Source: Geodermatophilus nigrescens
GTDB taxonomy: Bacteria; Actinomycetota; Actinomycetes; Mycobacteriales; Geodermatophilaceae
Length of the DNA stretch: 64,000 nt
Reading direction: 5' to 3'
Assembly: GCF_900129495.1 (NCBI RefSeq)
Contig: NZ_FQVX01000003.1
Span: 310,001 to 374,000, forward strand
In this document: positions 17,357 through 25,637 of the stretch, in pieces
Layout of the letters: each line of letters opens with the position of its first letter
Numbering within the stretch: position 1 is the first letter of the stretch
Notes under the pieces: generated by a model
Seen by the model: the letters and a program-made list of their open reading frames with translations, nothing else
The model's database searches: none
Told to the model about the DNA's origin: nothing
Translations under genes and position numbers: made by a program

Positions 17357-18244
17357 GTGCGCGTCCTCGTCACCGGAGCCACCGGCTGGATCGGCTCCGC
17401 CCTCGTCCCCGAGCTGCTCGTCGCCGGCCATGAGGTGGTCGGGCTGACCCGCTCCGACGCCGGCGCCAACGCGCTGCGGGCCGCCGGCGCCGAAGCGATG
17501 CGCGGCGACCTCACCGACCCGGCCGGGCTGGCCGCCGCGGCGGCGTCCGTCGACGGCGTCGTCCACCTCGCCTTCGTCCACGACTTCTCCGACTACGACG
17601 CCTCGGTCGGCACCGACCAACGCGCGGTCGCCGCGCTGACCGGCGCGCTCGAGGGCACCGGCCGCCCGTTCGTCGGCACCGCCGGCGTGCTCGGCATCGC
17701 CGCCGGCCGCACGGCGACCGAGCGCGACCTCGACCCCGACGGCGTCGGCGCCGCCCGCGCGCCCGCCACGCGCGCGGTGCTCGACGCGGCGGAGAAGGGC
17801 GTGCGGTCCTCGGTCGTCCGCCTGGCGCCCTCCGTGCACGGGGCCGGCGACCCCGGCTTCCTCGCCACCCTGGTCGCCACGGCGCGCGACACCGGGGTCT
17901 CCGGCTGGGTCGAGGGCGGCCGCTGGCCGGCGGTGCACCGCTCCGACGCCGCCCGGCTGTACCGCCTCGCCCTGGAGGGTGCGCCGGCCGGCTCGCTCCT
18001 GCACGGCGTCGCCGAGGAGGGCGTGCCGGTCCGGGAGGTCGCCGAGGTGGTGGGGCGCCGGATGGGCCTGCCGGTGCGGCCGGTCGAGCCGGACCACTTC
18101 GGCTGGCTCGGGCCGTTCCTCGCCGCGGACTCGCCCGCGTCGTCCGCGCTCACCCGCGAGCTGCTGGGCTGGGCGCCGGCCGGCCCGGGCCTGCTCGAGG
18201 ACCTCGCGGCCGGCGCCTACGCGCACGTGGAGGCGGCCCCCTGA
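17357..18244 (+). CDS. NAD-dependent epimerase/dehydratase (SDR family)
   Basis: 295 residues. MRVLVTGATGWIGSALVPELLVAGHEVVGLTRSD is the extended/atypical SDR nucleotide-binding start (GxTGxxG). Later features are GDLTDPAGLAAAAASVDGVVHLAFVHDF and VRLAPSVHGAGDPGF. The usual catalytic YxxxK is not obvious; the position reads ATRAVLDAAEKG, so it may be an atypical member. GAGGAGG gives a strong ribosome site. It is transcribed divergently from the TetR gene with shared operators and is thus the likely regulated target. Substrate unknown; possibly detoxification of a small carbonyl compound. Confidence 0.85.
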   Translation: MRVLVTGATGWIGSALVPELLVAGHEVVGLTRSDAGANALRAAGAEAMRGDLTDPAGLAAAAASVDGVVHLAFVHDFSDYDASVGTDQRAVAALTGALEGTGRPFVGTAGVLGIAAGRTATERDLDPDGVGAARAPATRAVLDAAEKGVRSSVVRLAPSVHGAGDPGFLATLVATARDTGVSGWVEGGRWPAVHRSDAARLYRLALEGAPAGSLLHGVAEEGVPVREVAEVVGRRMGLPVRPVEPDHFGWLGPFLAADSPASSALTRELLGWAPAGPGLLEDLAAGAYAHVEAAP

Positions 18245-18249
18245 GCGCC

Positions 18250-18573
18250 TCAGCCCTCCGGCAGCGAGAACTGCGCGCGCCGGGCGGCCGGGACCAGCGC
18301 GACGTAGTCGGGGTGCCGCTCGATCCAGCTGCGGATGAAGGGGCAGAACGGCAGCACCGGCACGCCCTCGGCGCGCGCGGCGTCGAGGGCACCCCGGGCC
18401 AGCACCGACCCCAGCCCGCGGCCCTCGAAGGCCGGGTCGACGACGGTGTGGGTGAAGGCCAGCGACGACGCCGTCCGCCGGTACTCGGCGAAGCCGGCGA
18501 CGGCGCCGTCCACCCGCACCTCGAAGCGGCCGGCCCCCGGCACGTCCACCACCTGCGGCGTCGCATCGCTCAT
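18250..18573 (-). CDS. GNAT N-acetyltransferase (YjdJ/Gcn5-related small type)
   Basis: 107 residues from ATG 18573. RFEVRVDGAVAGFAEYRRTASSLAFTHTVVDPAFEGRGLGSVLARGALDAARAEGVPVLPFCPFIRSWIERHPDY is the compact acetyl-CoA-binding fold; EGRGLGSVLA is the motif A pyrophosphate loop. The final PFCPFIRSWIERHPDY is characteristic of the YidJ/NATD1-like group, whose substrate is usually unknown. It converges with the epimerase gene (5 nt between stops) and lies just after a P450 gene on the same strand. Confidence 0.88.
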   Translation of the reverse strand: MSDATPQVVDVPGAGRFEVRVDGAVAGFAEYRRTASSLAFTHTVVDPAFEGRGLGSVLARGALDAARAEGVPVLPFCPFIRSWIERHPDYVALVPAARRAQFSLPEG

Positions 18574-18599
18574 GGCGGTGATCCTGGCGCAGGGGAGGG

Positions 18600-19967
18600 T
18601 CAGGCGGGGACGGTGCGCCGGTCGGCCGCCGGGCCGAGCAGCACCGGCAGCGTGTCGTGCCCGCGCAGGATGATCGTGCGGCGCCGGCGGGCGGGCCCGG
18701 CCGGGGCCAGGTCGGGGAACCGCTCGAACAGGGCCTGCAGCGCCACCTCGCCCTCCATCCGCGCGAGCGCGGCGCCCAGGCAGTAGTGGATGCCGCTGGA
18801 GAAGGCGACGTGCTCGCGGGCGTTGGCGCGGGTGACGTCGAAGGCGTGCGGGTCGTCGAAGACGCGCGGGTCCCGGTTCGCCGCGGCGAGCACGAGGATC
18901 ACCAGGTCGCCCGCCCGCACCGGCACGCCGGCGACGGTGGTGTCGCGCAGCGCCCGCCGGCCGGTGCGCTGCACGGGCGACTCCACGCGCAGCACCTCGT
19001 CGACGGCGTTGGGCCACAGCGCGGGGTCCTCCGCCAGCAGCCGCCGCTGGTCCGGGGAGGCGAACAGCCGGTCCGCGCCGTTGCCGATGAGGTTCACCGT
19101 CGTCTCGAAGCCGGCGCCGAACACCAGCAGGGCGGTGGCCAGCAGCTCCTGCTCGGTCAGCCCGCTGCCGTCGTCGTCGGCGGTGGTCACCAGGGCCGAC
19201 AGCAGGTCGTCGCCGGGGGAGCGGCGCAGCTCCCGCAGGTGCCCGCGGAACCAGGTGTCGAGCTCGCCGAGGCTGCGCTCGACGCTGCGGTGGGTGCGCC
19301 AGTCCAGCCCCATGTCGAGGCTCGGGCTCGCGGCGTCGCCCCAGGCGAGGAACTGCTCCCGCATGGCGACCGGGACGCCGAGCACCTCGGAGATGACGGT
19401 GACCGGTAGCAGGCTGGCGTAGCGCGCCACGAGGTCGGTGCGCCCGCCCGACGCGGCGGCGTCGCGCTCGAGGTCGTCGAGCAGCTCCTCGGCGATGGCG
19501 CGGGTGCGCTCGCGCAGCCGCGCGACGGCCCGCGCGCTGAACGCCCGGGTGACCAGCCGCCGGTAGCGGGTGTGCTCGGGCGGGTCGACGGCGAGCATCG
19601 ACGGCGGGTCGATCGGGCCGACGCTCGCCCGCGGCCCGGCCAGGCGCAGCGCGGTGCGCAGGACCGGCGGCAGGCCCTCGGTGCGCGAGCCGCCGATCTG
19701 CCCGAAGTCGGCGCTGCGCAGCACCTCGGTGCAGACGTCGTGGTGGACGCTCACCTTCGAGAACGCCCCGCCGACCAGCGGCGCGGCGGTCCGCAGCCGC
19801 TCGTAGTGCGCGAACGGGTCCTCCCGGACGGCCGGGTCGCGCAGCACCTCGGCGTCGGGGTTGCCGGCCCGGGCGCGGGCCCGGATCGCCAGCCGCATCA
19901 CCCCGTGCGTCGCCGCCCACCGGACCGCGCTGCGTGCCGTCGTCCCCGCCGCAGACCCCGCCGTCAT
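18600..19967 (-). CDS. Cytochrome P450 (first of two paralogues)
   Basis: 455 residues. Heme loop FSSGIHYCLGAALAR (Cys ligand near residue 405), K-helix ExxR in DEVLRVESP, and I-helix GAGFETTVN, where Glu replaces the more usual Asp before the Thr pair. The N-terminal stretch lacks a membrane anchor, so it is soluble. No ferredoxin or reductase gene is adjacent. A second P450 at 46493 shares the same motif variants and the same layout from the N-terminus on, so the two are paralogues. Substrate unknown. A 370-nt spacer upstream carries the conserved element described at 20080. Confidence 0.93.
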   Translation of the reverse strand: MTAGSAAGTTARSAVRWAATHGVMRLAIRARARAGNPDAEVLRDPAVREDPFAHYERLRTAAPLVGGAFSKVSVHHDVCTEVLRSADFGQIGGSRTEGLPPVLRTALRLAGPRASVGPIDPPSMLAVDPPEHTRYRRLVTRAFSARAVARLRERTRAIAEELLDDLERDAAASGGRTDLVARYASLLPVTVISEVLGVPVAMREQFLAWGDAASPSLDMGLDWRTHRSVERSLGELDTWFRGHLRELRRSPGDDLLSALVTTADDDGSGLTEQELLATALLVFGAGFETTVNLIGNGADRLFASPDQRRLLAEDPALWPNAVDEVLRVESPVQRTGRRALRDTTVAGVPVRAGDLVILVLAAANRDPRVFDDPHAFDVTRANAREHVAFSSGIHYCLGAALARMEGEVALQALFERFPDLAPAGPARRRRTIILRGHDTLPVLLGPAADRRTVPA

Positions 19968-20079
19968 CCCCGCCGCCTCCCTCGCGCCCGGCGACCGGTA
20001 CGGCCGGGTACCTCATCCTGCGCAGCCGCCGGGGCGCCGTCCACCCGTCCCGCGGGACGCGCCGGGGACTCCAGCCGAA

Positions 20080-20142
20080 ACGGGGTGACCGGCCGGGTTC
20101 GGCAACTCCCCACGCCCGGGGGAGCGCGGAACGGTCGACATG
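20080..20142 (+). promoter_or_regulatory. Conserved upstream element, copy 1
   Basis: This stretch and 21338-21398 align over about 60 nt: GGGGTGACCGGC, then a CTCCC-ACGC-GGGGGAG inverted repeat, then GTCGACATG. Here the core inverted repeat is CTCCCC/GGGGAG at 20106-20124, with wider partial pairing out to 20097-20132. It lies 196 nt before gene 20338; no further structure was recognised in the rest of the 19968-20337 spacer. Confidence 0.6.
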
Positions 20143-20337
20143 TGGGCGGTTGGGGAGGCGGGTCACCGGCTGTGCTAGGTGGCTTCGCAACGATCCGGGA
20201 ACGCCGCGTCCCGGAGCGGCGCAACGGCGTGTGGCGGGCGTCGCGCCGCCCTACCTTTCTGCCATCCGCTCCGCCTCCCCACGGCGGTGCGGGTGCCGTC
20301 GCACTTCCCCTCGACGGCCCCATGGACGGGACGAACG

Positions 20338-20970
20338 GTGGACACGGTGGTTCTGCGCAGCAGTGAGGTCCGGCTCGACGGCGAGGCACGCCTGGGCTGG
20401 TGGTTGGTGAGCGAGGACGGGCTCGGGCCCGGCCGGCTGGTGGACGGGCCCTTCCCCGACCGCTCCGGCGCGGCCTGGGCGGCGGCCGGGCACGCGGTGG
20501 ACGAGGGCAGCAGCCTGCGCCCGGTCTACGGCCTGCGCCGGCCCGACGGCGGGCTGCACCGCCGCCCGTCGCCGCAGGAGCTCGCGTGGCTGGCCCACCT
20601 CGGTGACCAGCTCGACCGGCTGCCCGACGACTGGGACGCCGCGCTCGGCGAGGAGGACCCGCTGGCCACCCTCGTCGTCGAGGTCGCCGCGGCGCTCACC
20701 GAGGCCGGCCTCCCGCTGTGGGACGCCTCCGGCGCGGGCGGCGCGCTGGGCGGCGCCTGCCTGAGCGCCGAGCCCGCCCTCGACGGCGTCGTCGTCGGCT
20801 GGCGGCAGCACGACCGGATGAGCGTCGAGCAGGTGCACGGCCTGGTCGCCGACATCTCCGTCCAGGCGGTCATGAACCGCGCGCTGGCCGACGTCCTCTG
20901 GCTGCGCGGCCTCGACGTCACCCCGCTCGGCGAGGAGGCCGGCGGCCACGTCGTCCGCTACGCCGACTGA
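20338..20970 (+). CDS. Unrecognised protein, C-terminal-domain-only form of a new family
   Basis: 210 residues from GTG 20338 (GTG 20347 also possible). No signal or membrane segment. Blocks LRRPDGGLHRRPSPQELAW, LGDQLDRLPDDWDAAL, DPLATLVVEVAAALTEAGLPL and VVGWRQHDRMSVEQVHG recur almost unchanged in the C-terminal 200 residues of the protein encoded at 21850. I do not recognise the family. The invariant WRQHDRMS and PDDWD motifs look like conserved surface or active-site features. The two genes are 1.5 kb apart and share an upstream element, so they arose by duplication and are probably co-regulated. Confidence 0.7.
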   Translation: MDTVVLRSSEVRLDGEARLGWWLVSEDGLGPGRLVDGPFPDRSGAAWAAAGHAVDEGSSLRPVYGLRRPDGGLHRRPSPQELAWLAHLGDQLDRLPDDWDAALGEEDPLATLVVEVAAALTEAGLPLWDASGAGGALGGACLSAEPALDGVVVGWRQHDRMSVEQVHGLVADISVQAVMNRALADVLWLRGLDVTPLGEEAGGHVVRYAD

Positions 20971-20996
20971 AGGACCCCACCCCGCTCCACCTCCCC

Positions 20997-21028
20997 CAGG
21001 GACGCCGTCGACCTCGACGGCGTCCCTG
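20997..21028 (+). terminator. Intrinsic terminator
   Basis: CAGGGACGCCGTCGA and its exact complement (15 nt each) separated by CC, 26 nt after the stop of gene 20338-20970. Confidence 0.7.
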
Positions 21029-21073
21029 TGGCGTTCCCGGGGACGGTCGGTGTCCCGTGGCAGGCTGCCGCAC

Positions 21074-21304
21074 GTGCCGCAGGCAGCCTTCCCCGACGAG
21101 GGGCTCCACGAGGAGCGCCACCGCGACGGGTCGCTGCGCGCCCGCGGCCCCGTCGCCGGCGGGCAGCCGCACGGGTACTGGGAGTGGTTCCGGCTCGACG
21201 GGACGCTCCTGCGGTCGGGCACCTTCGACGCCGGCCGGCAGACCGGCGAGTGGACGACGTACGACCGCTCCGGCGCCCCGTACAAGACGACGACGTTCGG
21301 CTGA
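21074..21304 (+). CDS. MORN-repeat (YwqK-like) small protein
   Basis: 76 residues if GTG 21074 is used; GTG 21050 would add 8. DGSLRARGPVAGGQPHGYWEWFRLDGTLLRSGTFDAGRQTGEWTTYDRSG contains two MORN-type units (G..hG.W.wf..dG.l...G.f..g...GeW..Y) as in YwqK-like proteins, sometimes named antitoxins though that activity is rarely shown. No toxin partner is seen next to it. Sits between the two paralogous genes of the new family; a relation is possible but unproven. Confidence 0.7.
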   Translation: MPQAAFPDEGLHEERHRDGSLRARGPVAGGQPHGYWEWFRLDGTLLRSGTFDAGRQTGEWTTYDRSGAPYKTTTFG

Positions 21305-21337
21305 CCGGGCCGACACGCCGCGCGTCCCGGGCCCGTC

Positions 21338-21398
21338 CGGGGTGACCGGCGGCCCGGCGGGCGCTCCCACGCGGGGGAGCGCACGGCGAGTCGACATG
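21338..21398 (+). promoter_or_regulatory. Conserved upstream element, copy 2
   Basis: Same order of blocks as copy 1: GGGGTGACCGGC, inverted repeat, GTCGACATG. Here the inverted repeat is perfect: GCGCTCCC, a 6-nt spacer, GGGAGCGC (21361-21382). It precedes the two-gene unit starting at 21572 by 173 nt. Confidence 0.65.
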
Positions 21399-21571
21399 AC
21401 GTCGGCCGCAGCGGCGGGTGACCCGCCCCTGACCAGCACGGACACAACGATCACGTGACGGCGGCGCCGGGGGCGTGCCGGACGGGGGTCCGCGGGGCGC
21501 TCCGGGCCCGATGCTCGTCCCGTCCCCGGCACCTTCCCCGGCCGGGACGTCAGTCCGGGAGGAACCCCACC

Positions 21572-21853
21572 GTGAGCGCGCCCGCCCCGCCGGCCCCCCG
21601 CCGGTCCCTGCTCTCCCCGGCCGCGGCCGACGACGGGCTGAGCATCGCCGACCTCGTCGGCCTGCTCGGCCTCGAGACGCCGGCCGACCTCTCCGACGAG
21701 ACGGCCGGCGAGCCCGCCGACGAGACGGGCGACGTGCCCGCCGACGAGCCCGCCGGCCGCGCGCCGGCGGACGCCGTCGCCCTCGTCCGGAGCTGGGTCC
21801 GCCGCGCCGCCGCGTGGGGTGCCGGCCCGCAGCGTTCCTGGTGCGCGTGGTGA
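21572..21853 (+). CDS. Small acidic hypothetical protein (93 aa)
   Basis: Start GTG 21572 with GGGAGGA 8 nt upstream. Sequence runs from a proline-rich N-terminus through LSIADLVGLLGLETPADL to an acidic repeat-like stretch (DETAGEPADETGDVPADEPAG) and a basic-aromatic tail VRSWVRRAAAWGAGPQRSWCAW. No membrane helix. Its TGA overlaps the next start as GTGA, so the two genes are translationally coupled and the products are expected in similar amounts. No family recognised. Confidence 0.6.
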   Translation: MSAPAPPAPRRSLLSPAAADDGLSIADLVGLLGLETPADLSDETAGEPADETGDVPADEPAGRAPADAVALVRSWVRRAAAWGAGPQRSWCAW

Positions 21854-22815
21854 ACGACCCGGTCCTCCTCTGGCCGCTGGTCGCGGTCCTGGGCTTCCTC
21901 GGGCTGGCCGGCCTGGTCGTCGCCCTCGGCCGTGCCTCGACCGCCCGGTACGAGTTCGAGCGCAACCTCGCGCGCGCCGGGCAGCAGCGCCCCGTCGACG
22001 TCCCGGCCCCGGCCGGCGGCGACCCGGCCGGCCCCGCCACCCCGGCCGGCCCCGCCCTCGGCGAGACCGGCGGCCCCGGCGGCGAGGGCGCCCGCGCCCG
22101 CGTCGACGCCCCGCTGCCCGGCGCCGGCGCGGTGGAGGTGGCCCCGCAGGCGCGCACCGCCGTCGGGCTGGCCACCCACCCGGCCGGCCGCCGGCTCGCC
22201 GACCCCGGCGCGCCGACCGCCTGGTGGCTGGTCGACGTCGACGGCGACCGGTCCGCCCCGGCCGCGCTGGCCGGCCCCTTCGCCGACCGCGTCGAGGCCG
22301 ACTGGGCGGCGGTGGCCAACGGCCTGGACGCCGACGCCCGCGCCGTCCACGGCGTGCTGCGGCCCGACGGCACCGTCTCCCGCCGGCCGTCGGCGCAGGA
22401 CCGCGCCTGGCTCGCCGAGCTCGGCGAGCAGCTCGACCGCCTCCCCGAGGACTGGGACGAGCTGCTCACCGACGAGGACGCGCTCACCACGCTCGTCGTG
22501 GAGGTGACCGCCGCGCTCGTGGAGGCGGGCCTGCCGCTGCACGACTGCTCCGGCGCCGACACGGGCGAGACCCCGTCGGGCGGGGTGTGCCTGACCCCGG
22601 AGCCGCTGCACGGCGGGATCCTGGTCAGCTGGCGCCAGCACGACCGGATGAGCCTGCAGCAGGTGCGCGGCGCGGCCCTGGACACCGCCGTCCAGCGGAC
22701 GATGAACGGCACCCTCGGCACCCTGCTGGTGCAGTTCGGCTTCGTCGTCGAGGAGTTCGCCGAGGCCGGCTGCCACCTGGTGACCGCCATCCGGACCCAC
22801 CCCTCGGGGGGGTAG
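21850..22815 (+). CDS. Unrecognised membrane protein, full-length form of a new family
   Basis: 321 residues; start GTG 21850 overlaps the upstream stop. Residues 5-24 (VLLWPLVAVLGFLGLAGLVV) form one membrane helix followed by STARYEFERN; this module recurs in the 56-aa protein at 34713. A Pro/Gly-rich linker (50-115) leads to a soluble domain (about 115-321) nearly matching the protein at 20338: RPDGTVSRRPSAQDRAW, LGEQLDRLPEDWDELL, TLVVEVTAALVEAGLPL, SWRQHDRMSLQQVRG. So the architecture is anchor, linker, domain. No enzyme motif known to me. A 31-nt palindrome follows before the GGDEF-EAL gene. Confidence 0.7.
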   Translation: MNDPVLLWPLVAVLGFLGLAGLVVALGRASTARYEFERNLARAGQQRPVDVPAPAGGDPAGPATPAGPALGETGGPGGEGARARVDAPLPGAGAVEVAPQARTAVGLATHPAGRRLADPGAPTAWWLVDVDGDRSAPAALAGPFADRVEADWAAVANGLDADARAVHGVLRPDGTVSRRPSAQDRAWLAELGEQLDRLPEDWDELLTDEDALTTLVVEVTAALVEAGLPLHDCSGADTGETPSGGVCLTPEPLHGGILVSWRQHDRMSLQQVRGAALDTAVQRTMNGTLGTLLVQFGFVVEEFAEAGCHLVTAIRTHPSGG

Positions 22816-22829
22816 CCGGGCCCTGCGGG

Positions 22830-22860
22830 TCGAGAACGGCCGGATCCCGGCCGTACTCGA
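22830..22860 (+). promoter_or_regulatory. Palindrome abutting the start of the GGDEF-EAL gene
   Basis: ACGGCCGG / CCGGCCGT with a 3-nt loop, extended by TCGAG / CTCGA after one mismatch, so about 13 paired positions. It ends 4 nt before the ATG at 22865 and no ribosome site is present. It could terminate the upstream gene or serve as an operator or RNA structure at the start. Confidence 0.5.
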
Positions 22861-22864
22861 CGGC

Positions 22865-25534
22865 ATGACGAGCACGACGACGGACCGGGTGCGGCGGCGT
22901 GGCATCGCCCTCTGGTGCCACCTCACCGCCCTCGTCGCCGTCCCGCTCCTCGGGGTGGGCGTCCTGACGACGCTCATCGCGGGCGCGCGGACGGACGCGG
23001 TGGAGAGCGCGGCACGGGCCGAGGACGCGGTCCGTGCCGTCGCCCAGCTCGACGCCATCCGGGCGGCCGTGGAGCAGGAGATCCTCCCGGCGCTCGCACT
23101 CACCGTCATCGACGACCCGGCCGCCGCCGCGCAGCTCGGCGTCCAGCCCTGGCTGCTCGGCGGGGTCCGTACCACCGCCCTCGACGCGATCGAGGCGCGC
23201 CGCAGGATCACCGACACGGCGCTGCAGGCGGTGCCGGACGGGGCGATCGGCACCGACGTCGCCGGGCGGGTCACGGAGGCGCTGGCCTGGCTGCGCGCGC
23301 GCAGCGACAGCGGCGGTGAGCGGCTCGAGTCCATCTACCTCGGCTACCTCGACGTCTCCAACGAGGTGATGACCGCCGAGCGGGCAGCGGCCTCGGCCGC
23401 CGTCTCGGAGGGCGTGCCCGCCCGGACGGTCCGTGCCGTGCAGGACGTGCAGACCGTCGCCCAGCTCGCCCAGGACGCGAGCCGGCAGATGCCGCTCTAC
23501 CTCGGGTCCCTGTTCGCCTCCGACAACGCCCTGATCGGCTCCCGTCTCGCCTGGGACACCGGCTGGCTGGCCTACACCGACGCCAAGCGGCAGATGGACG
23601 AGCTGTCCCAGCCCTCGCTGCGCACCGCCTGGCAGGAGGTGCAGCGGTCGGACCTCATGGTGGAGATGGACCGGCTGCTCACCCCGACGGACAGCCCGGA
23701 GGTGCGGGTCTCCGACATGACCCGCACGACCGACGTCTTCTTCCGCAGCGGCGACCGGGACGCGCTGCTCGGCGAGCTGGTCGACACCGCCGTCGCGAGT
23801 GCGCTGTCCCTGGCCGAGGCCGACCGCGACGAGGCCGCCGCGGACCTGCGCAGCACCCTCGCCCTCGGCCTGGGCCTGCTGGCGCTGTCCGGCCTGGGCG
23901 CGTGGTGGCTGGGCCGCACCGTCGCCCGCTCCCTCGGCCTGCTCGCCGGGCAGGCGACGCAGATCAGCCAGGGCGAGCTGGTCGAGGTCGAGGTGGCCGG
24001 GCCGCGCGAGGTGCGCACCGTGTCCGCCGCGCTCGGGGACGCCGTCGCGGGCCTGCGCCGGATCCAGGACCAGGCGCACGCGGTGGCCCGCGGCGACCTC
24101 GACGACGCCCTGCTGCACCGGCCGCTGCCGGGCCCGCTCGGCGAGGTCGTGCACGCCTCCGTCCAGCAGATCGTGTCCTCGGTCCGGCAGAGCGAGGAGC
24201 TGCAGTTCGCCCTCGCCCACCGGGCCACCCACGACCCGCTCACCGAGCTGCCCAACCGCGCGCAGGCCCTCACCCTGGTCACGGCCGCGCTGCACCGCGC
24301 CCGCCGCTCGGGCGAGACGACCGGGCTGCTGTTCGTCGACCTCGACGGGTTCAAGGCGGTCAACGACGGCCACGGCCACGCCGCCGGCGACACCGTGCTG
24401 CGCGAGGTCGCGGCGCGCATGACGGCCCGGGTGCGGCCCGGCGACGTCGTCTGCCGGCTGGGCGGCGACGAGTTCGTCGTGCTGGTCGAGCCGGCCGGCA
24501 CCGAGCGCGACCTCGTGGACCTCGCCGAGCGGCTGATCGCCGTGGTCGGCGAGCCGGTCGACGTCCCTGGCGGGCCGGTCCGCGTCGGTGCCAGCATCGG
24601 CATCGCGGTCAGCCGCGACGGCGGTGCCGACGCCGACGTGCTGTTCGCCGAGGCCGACACCGCCGCCCACCGCGCCAAGCAGCGCGGCCGCGGGCGCGCC
24701 GAGCTCTTCGACGACGCGCTGCGCCGCCAACTGGCCGCCCGGGCGGAGACCGAGGCGGCGATCACCGCGGCGCTGACCGACGGCGGCATGCGGCTGCACT
24801 ACCAGCCGGTGGTCGACGTCGCGGGGCAGCGGCTGCACGGGTTCGAGGCGCTGGTGCGCTGGGAGCGCGACGGCCGCATGGTGCCGCCGGACGAGTTCAT
24901 CCCGGTGGCCGAGGCCAGCCGGCTCATCTGCGACGTCGACCGCTGGGTGCTGCACGAGGCCACCCGGCAGCTCGCCGCCTGGCGGGCCGCGTCGCCGGTG
25001 CCGGTGGGGGAGCCCGAGCCGACGATCGCGGTCAACCTGTCCGGCCGGCACCTGACCGACCGGCGGGTCGTGGCCGACGTCGCCGACGCGCTCGCGGCCT
25101 CGGGACTGCCGGCGCACCTGCTCGTCCTCGAGGTCACCGAGACCCTGCTCGTCGACGACCCGGTCGCGATGACCCACCTCGCGGAGCTACGGGCGCTGGG
25201 CGCCTCGATCGCGATCGACGACTTCGGCACCGGCTACACCTCGATCGGGCAGCTGCGGCACATGCCGGCGGACACCCTGAAGATCGACCGGAGTTTCGTC
25301 ACGTCGCCGGATCCCGGTCAGCGCGAGCTGGTGGCCCTGGTGATCCGCGCGGCGCACACCTTCGGGCTGACCGTGGTGGCCGAGGGCGTCGAGGAGCCGG
25401 CGCAGCTGGAGCGGCTGCGTGCGCACGGCTGCGACCACGCGCAGGGCTACCTGTTCCACCGCCCGCTGCCGGCGGGGGAGGCCGGCGCCCTGCTGCGGCG
25501 GGCGCCCGCCGTCGCTCCTGTCGTGTCCGCCTGA
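22865..25534 (+). CDS. Membrane GGDEF-EAL cyclic-di-GMP enzyme with sensory domain
   Basis: 889 residues. A membrane helix near residues 15-40, an extracytoplasmic all-helical sensor (about 45-315, nitrate/nitrite-sensor-like), a second helix (about 325-350), HAMP, then GGDEF (about 450-615) and EAL (640-880). The cyclase motif is intact (RLGGDEFVVL near residue 531). The EAL part keeps GFEALVRWE, NLSGRHL, EVTETLL, DDFGTGYTSIG and KIDRSF, the residues needed for metal binding and hydrolysis. So both synthesis and breakdown of cyclic-di-GMP are possible; which dominates cannot be told. A palindrome abuts the start codon. No gene partner is evident. Confidence 0.92.
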   Translation: MTSTTTDRVRRRGIALWCHLTALVAVPLLGVGVLTTLIAGARTDAVESAARAEDAVRAVAQLDAIRAAVEQEILPALALTVIDDPAAAAQLGVQPWLLGGVRTTALDAIEARRRITDTALQAVPDGAIGTDVAGRVTEALAWLRARSDSGGERLESIYLGYLDVSNEVMTAERAAASAAVSEGVPARTVRAVQDVQTVAQLAQDASRQMPLYLGSLFASDNALIGSRLAWDTGWLAYTDAKRQMDELSQPSLRTAWQEVQRSDLMVEMDRLLTPTDSPEVRVSDMTRTTDVFFRSGDRDALLGELVDTAVASALSLAEADRDEAAADLRSTLALGLGLLALSGLGAWWLGRTVARSLGLLAGQATQISQGELVEVEVAGPREVRTVSAALGDAVAGLRRIQDQAHAVARGDLDDALLHRPLPGPLGEVVHASVQQIVSSVRQSEELQFALAHRATHDPLTELPNRAQALTLVTAALHRARRSGETTGLLFVDLDGFKAVNDGHGHAAGDTVLREVAARMTARVRPGDVVCRLGGDEFVVLVEPAGTERDLVDLAERLIAVVGEPVDVPGGPVRVGASIGIAVSRDGGADADVLFAEADTAAHRAKQRGRGRAELFDDALRRQLAARAETEAAITAALTDGGMRLHYQPVVDVAGQRLHGFEALVRWERDGRMVPPDEFIPVAEASRLICDVDRWVLHEATRQLAAWRAASPVPVGEPEPTIAVNLSGRHLTDRRVVADVADALAASGLPAHLLVLEVTETLLVDDPVAMTHLAELRALGASIAIDDFGTGYTSIGQLRHMPADTLKIDRSFVTSPDPGQRELVALVIRAAHTFGLTVVAEGVEEPAQLERLRAHGCDHAQGYLFHRPLPAGEAGALLRRAPAVAPVVSA

Positions 25535-25637
25535 GGAACACCGGGGCGCCGCGCGGCGGGTTGACCGGGGCCGTCCGGCCGGGGGAGCCTCCTGCCGCCG
25601 GCCCGGACGCCCCCACCGGCCCGAGCGGAGGTGCCCC

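Noticed and set aside
21050-21304. Toxin-antitoxin pair based on the MORN (YwqK-like) protein
   Set aside because: The antitoxin name of this family is weakly founded and no toxin-like gene is adjacent.
22625-25177. 850-codon open frame on the minus strand opposite the GGDEF-EAL gene
   Set aside because: The plus strand has intact GGDEF, EAL and membrane features. The opposing frame is Arg/Gly/His-rich without any motif, a by-product of very high GC.
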